A stretch of DNA of 64,000 nt, taken from LMUY01 sp964245075. Its GTDB lineage: Bacteria > Pseudomonadota > Alphaproteobacteria > Acetobacterales > Acetobacteraceae. The position numbers were made by a program, and so were the translations under genes. Every line of letters begins with the position of its first letter. Position 1 is the stretch's first letter. The notes below the pieces were generated by a model, which was given only the letters and a program-made list of their open reading frames with translations, had not been told where the DNA came from and did no database searches. Where the stretch lies: NCBI GenBank assembly GCA_964245075.1, contig CAXTLC010000007.1, positions 1 to 64,000 of the forward strand, written 5' to 3'. This document shows positions 62,426 to 64,000 of the stretch, piece by piece.

Positions 62426-62574
62426 CGCAGGCCGGCACCGACCCGCTCGTCTGCCTGCACAGGCGCGGTTCCGGGCCGGACACGGGGTGCGCCAGCGACG
62501 GCGGACGGTTTGGCCGTCTGGTCCGCCGTGGTACGTGCAATGCTGCAAGCGGAAAACGACGGAGATGGCGCACC

Positions 62575-62991
62575 ATGACAGAAACCCTCCCACTCACCCG
62601 CGGCGTGGACCACGTCGGCTTGGCCGTCAGCGACCTCGAAGCGTCGAGCCGCTTCTTTTGCGAATGCCTGGGCTGGCACGTCGTCGGCGGCCGGCCCGAC
62701 TACCCCGCCGTGTTCGTGGGCGACGGGAGCGTGGTGGCCACGCTCTGGCAGGTGGAGGACCCCGCGGCATGCACACCCTTCGACCGGCGTAAGAACGTGG
62801 GCCTGCACCATCTGGCCCTGCGCGTCGGGTCGCTGGACGGGCTGGCGTTGCTGCATCGGCGTGTCGGCGCCTGGCCCGGCGTCACCGTCGAGTTCGCGCC
62901 GACGTTTTCCGGCGCCGGCCCTAAGACCCACTTCATGGTGCGGGACCCCTCGGGTGTGCGCATCGAGTTCACCTTTGATCCGCAAACCTAG
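62575..62991 (+). CDS. VOC-family (glyoxalase/dioxygenase fold) protein
   Basis: A 138-residue protein of the vicinal oxygen chelate superfamily. GVDHVGLAVSDLEASSRFF at the N-terminus, VGLHHLALRV in the middle and FMVRDPSGVRIEF at the end are the paired beta-alpha-beta-beta-beta modules. Metal ligands would be His (DHVGLAV and HHLALR) and the terminal Glu. It has a GGAG sequence 10 bases upstream of ATG 62575. The substrate is unknown. Confidence 0.88.
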   Translation: MTETLPLTRGVDHVGLAVSDLEASSRFFCECLGWHVVGGRPDYPAVFVGDGSVVATLWQVEDPAACTPFDRRKNVGLHHLALRVGSLDGLALLHRRVGAWPGVTVEFAPTFSGAGPKTHFMVRDPSGVRIEFTFDPQT

Positions 62992-62993
62992 CC

Positions 62994-63884
62994 GTGAGCG
63001 TACATCCGGCCACGACGCCGTGGCACGCGGGCGAGCGGGCGATGCAGCGCGCCGCCGGGGTTTCCGACGAGGCGTCCGAGCGGGCTGCCGCCGCCTTCCG
63101 CGATCACCTGCGCGAGCAGCACCGGTTGTTCTTCCCCCAGTTGCCATTCATCGTCGTCGGCGCGGTCGACCCCGAGGGGGCGCCCTGGGCCACGGTCCAG
63201 GCGGGCGTCCCGGGCTTCCTGTCCGTGCCCGACCCGGCCACGCTGTGCGTCGCTGCGGCGCGCGAGCCGGCCGATCCCGCTGACCGCGGGATGGAGGATG
63301 GCGACGCCGTTGGCCTGCTGGGCATCGAGTTGCCGACCCGGCGGCGCAACCGGCTTAACGGCACCCTGTTGCGGGACGGTCCCGCAGGCTACGCCGTGGC
63401 GGTGGAGCAGAGTTTCGGCAATTGTTCGCGCTTCATCGTGCCGCGGCACCCCGTCCTGGCCCGGCCGTCCGAGTTCCCGCAGGGGGCGCCGGCGCGGCGC
63501 GGCGATGGCCTGGACGCGGACGCAAGGGCGCTGGTGGCAGCGGCCGACACGTTCTTCGTGGCATCCTACGTCGATGGTCCGGACGGCCGCCGGCAGACGG
63601 ACGTGTCGCACCGGGGTGGGCGCGCCAGTTTCGTGGAGGTTGACGAGCAGGGCTGTCTGACCATCCCAGACCTTCCCGGGAACGGCTTCTTCAACACGCT
63701 CGGCAACATCCGGATGACCGGCAGGGCAGGGCTGTTGTTCGTCGATTTTTCGACGGGCGACCTCCTGCAACTGACGGGCGAGGCCGACATCCTGCCGGAA
63801 GGTGGCCAGGATCGGCGCTGGCGGGTGCGACCGCTGCAAGTCGTGGCCCGGCCGGGGGCGCCGGCATTGCGGTGGGATGCATAG
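62994..63884 (+). CDS. Pyridoxamine 5'-phosphate oxidase-fold protein
   Basis: A 296-residue FMN-binding split-barrel protein. The core is repeated loosely twice: FFPQLPFIVVGAVDPEGAPWATVQAG near the N-terminus and DTFFVASYVDGPDGRRQTDVSHRGG near residue 185 (both in part), then PGNGFFNTLGNIRMTGRAGLLFVDF. This matches two-domain PNPOx-like flavin proteins. GTG 62994 follows the VOC stop by 2 bases. It is the last whole gene in the LysR-controlled operon in this window. Confidence 0.85.
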   Translation: MSVHPATTPWHAGERAMQRAAGVSDEASERAAAAFRDHLREQHRLFFPQLPFIVVGAVDPEGAPWATVQAGVPGFLSVPDPATLCVAAAREPADPADRGMEDGDAVGLLGIELPTRRRNRLNGTLLRDGPAGYAVAVEQSFGNCSRFIVPRHPVLARPSEFPQGAPARRGDGLDADARALVAAADTFFVASYVDGPDGRRQTDVSHRGGRASFVEVDEQGCLTIPDLPGNGFFNTLGNIRMTGRAGLLFVDFSTGDLLQLTGEADILPEGGQDRRWRVRPLQVVARPGAPALRWDA

Positions 63885-63923
63885 CGTCCTCTGCATGGAC
63901 CGCCTTCAAACCCGAGAACACGC

Positions 63924-64000
63924 ATGGTTGTCGCCACGATCGAGGCTCTCCCGCTGCGGTGGGCGTGGCCGTGTTCGCGACCCGGCTGGATCATTCGGCC
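63924..64000 (+). CDS. Possible partial gene at the window end
   Basis: ATG 63924 opens a frame (MVVATIEALPLR) to the window edge that resembles the start of enolase-superfamily enzymes. It follows the PNPOx-like gene by 39 bases on the same strand. Only about 25 codons are visible and the second half does not continue the resemblance, so this is tentative. Confidence 0.25.
   Translation, partial: MVVATIEALPLRWAWPCSRPGWIIR

Overview
The window is chromosomal DNA of a high-GC alphaproteobacterium, most likely from the Acetobacteraceae (Rhodospirillales). The evidence is gene content and order: scpA-scpB-tatB-tatC followed by serS, UbiK-like/YbjN/proC, pdxA-pdxJ, ftsE-ftsX next to an MJ0042 zinc-ribbon gene, a phasin, DUF2852, DUF815 and a two-domain cold-shock protein. 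The assignment to family is inference; no rRNA is present. One tRNA gene, tRNA-Leu(TAA), is present. Four runs of exactly 100 N (20937-21036, 23557-23656, 28376-28475, 31565-31664) mark scaffold joins, and all four sit in or beside short tandem repeats.

Layout. 1-5.5 kb: alpha/beta hydrolase, two Crp/Fnr regulators, a ribbon-helix-helix protein, a small orphan protein, a DnaJ/TerB protein and an AmpD-like amidase. 5.5-7.2 kb: an AT-richer island with an HNH-type protein and the tail of an IS1595-like transposase, abutting the stop codon of pdxJ. 7.2-12.8 kb: pdxJ/pdxA, UbiK-like, YbjN, proC, a TetR-like regulator, a phasin and a ferritin-like protein. 13-17.4 kb: a leftward operon GbsR regulator-cydA-cydB-DUF2474-ycgN-YgjP-like protease, encoding a cyanide-insensitive-type quinol oxidase. 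17.4-24.7 kb: cell-envelope genes (DUF2125, YdcF, ftsX, ftsE, zinc-ribbon protein, class A PBP), a 2-hydroxyacid dehydrogenase and tRNA-Leu. 24.9-34.4 kb: a second copy of the small orphan protein, TspO, a frameshifted nagZ, an M50 protease, scpA, scpB, tatB, tatC, an AlkB-type monooxygenase and serS. 34.4-42.6 kb: TetR, DUF2852, DUF815, yajC, a lipoprotein, an exported ferritin-like protein, a PLP decarboxylase and a cold-shock protein. 42.6-47.7 kb: a carbohydrate ABC transporter with a xylulose-reductase-like SDR. 48.1-50.6 kb: a BsuBI/PstI-type restriction-modification pair. 51.4-56.7 kb: a fused 5-oxoprolinase, small proteins and queG. 58.2-64 kb: a LysR regulator divergent from an operon with an orphan SdhA-like flavoprotein, an MFS transporter, a VOC protein and a PNPOx-fold protein.

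The most unusual feature is a recurrent class of short tandem duplications (about 12-27 bp units) placed on gene starts, stops or start/stop overlaps: M50|scpA, scpA|scpB, the ftsE start, the alkB 3' end, the YgjP-like stop, and the spacer after tRNA-Leu. Several units carry their own start and/or stop codon, so copy number would change protein ends or the number of start sites. Two of the four N gaps are flanked by identical 55-bp sequences and are probably artefactual.

Other points of interest are the low-GC HNH/IS island, the paralogous 80-90 aa orphan proteins, the LysR/SdhA-like cluster with a perfect ATC-N9-GAT box, the absence of tatA beside tatBC, and the broken nagZ.
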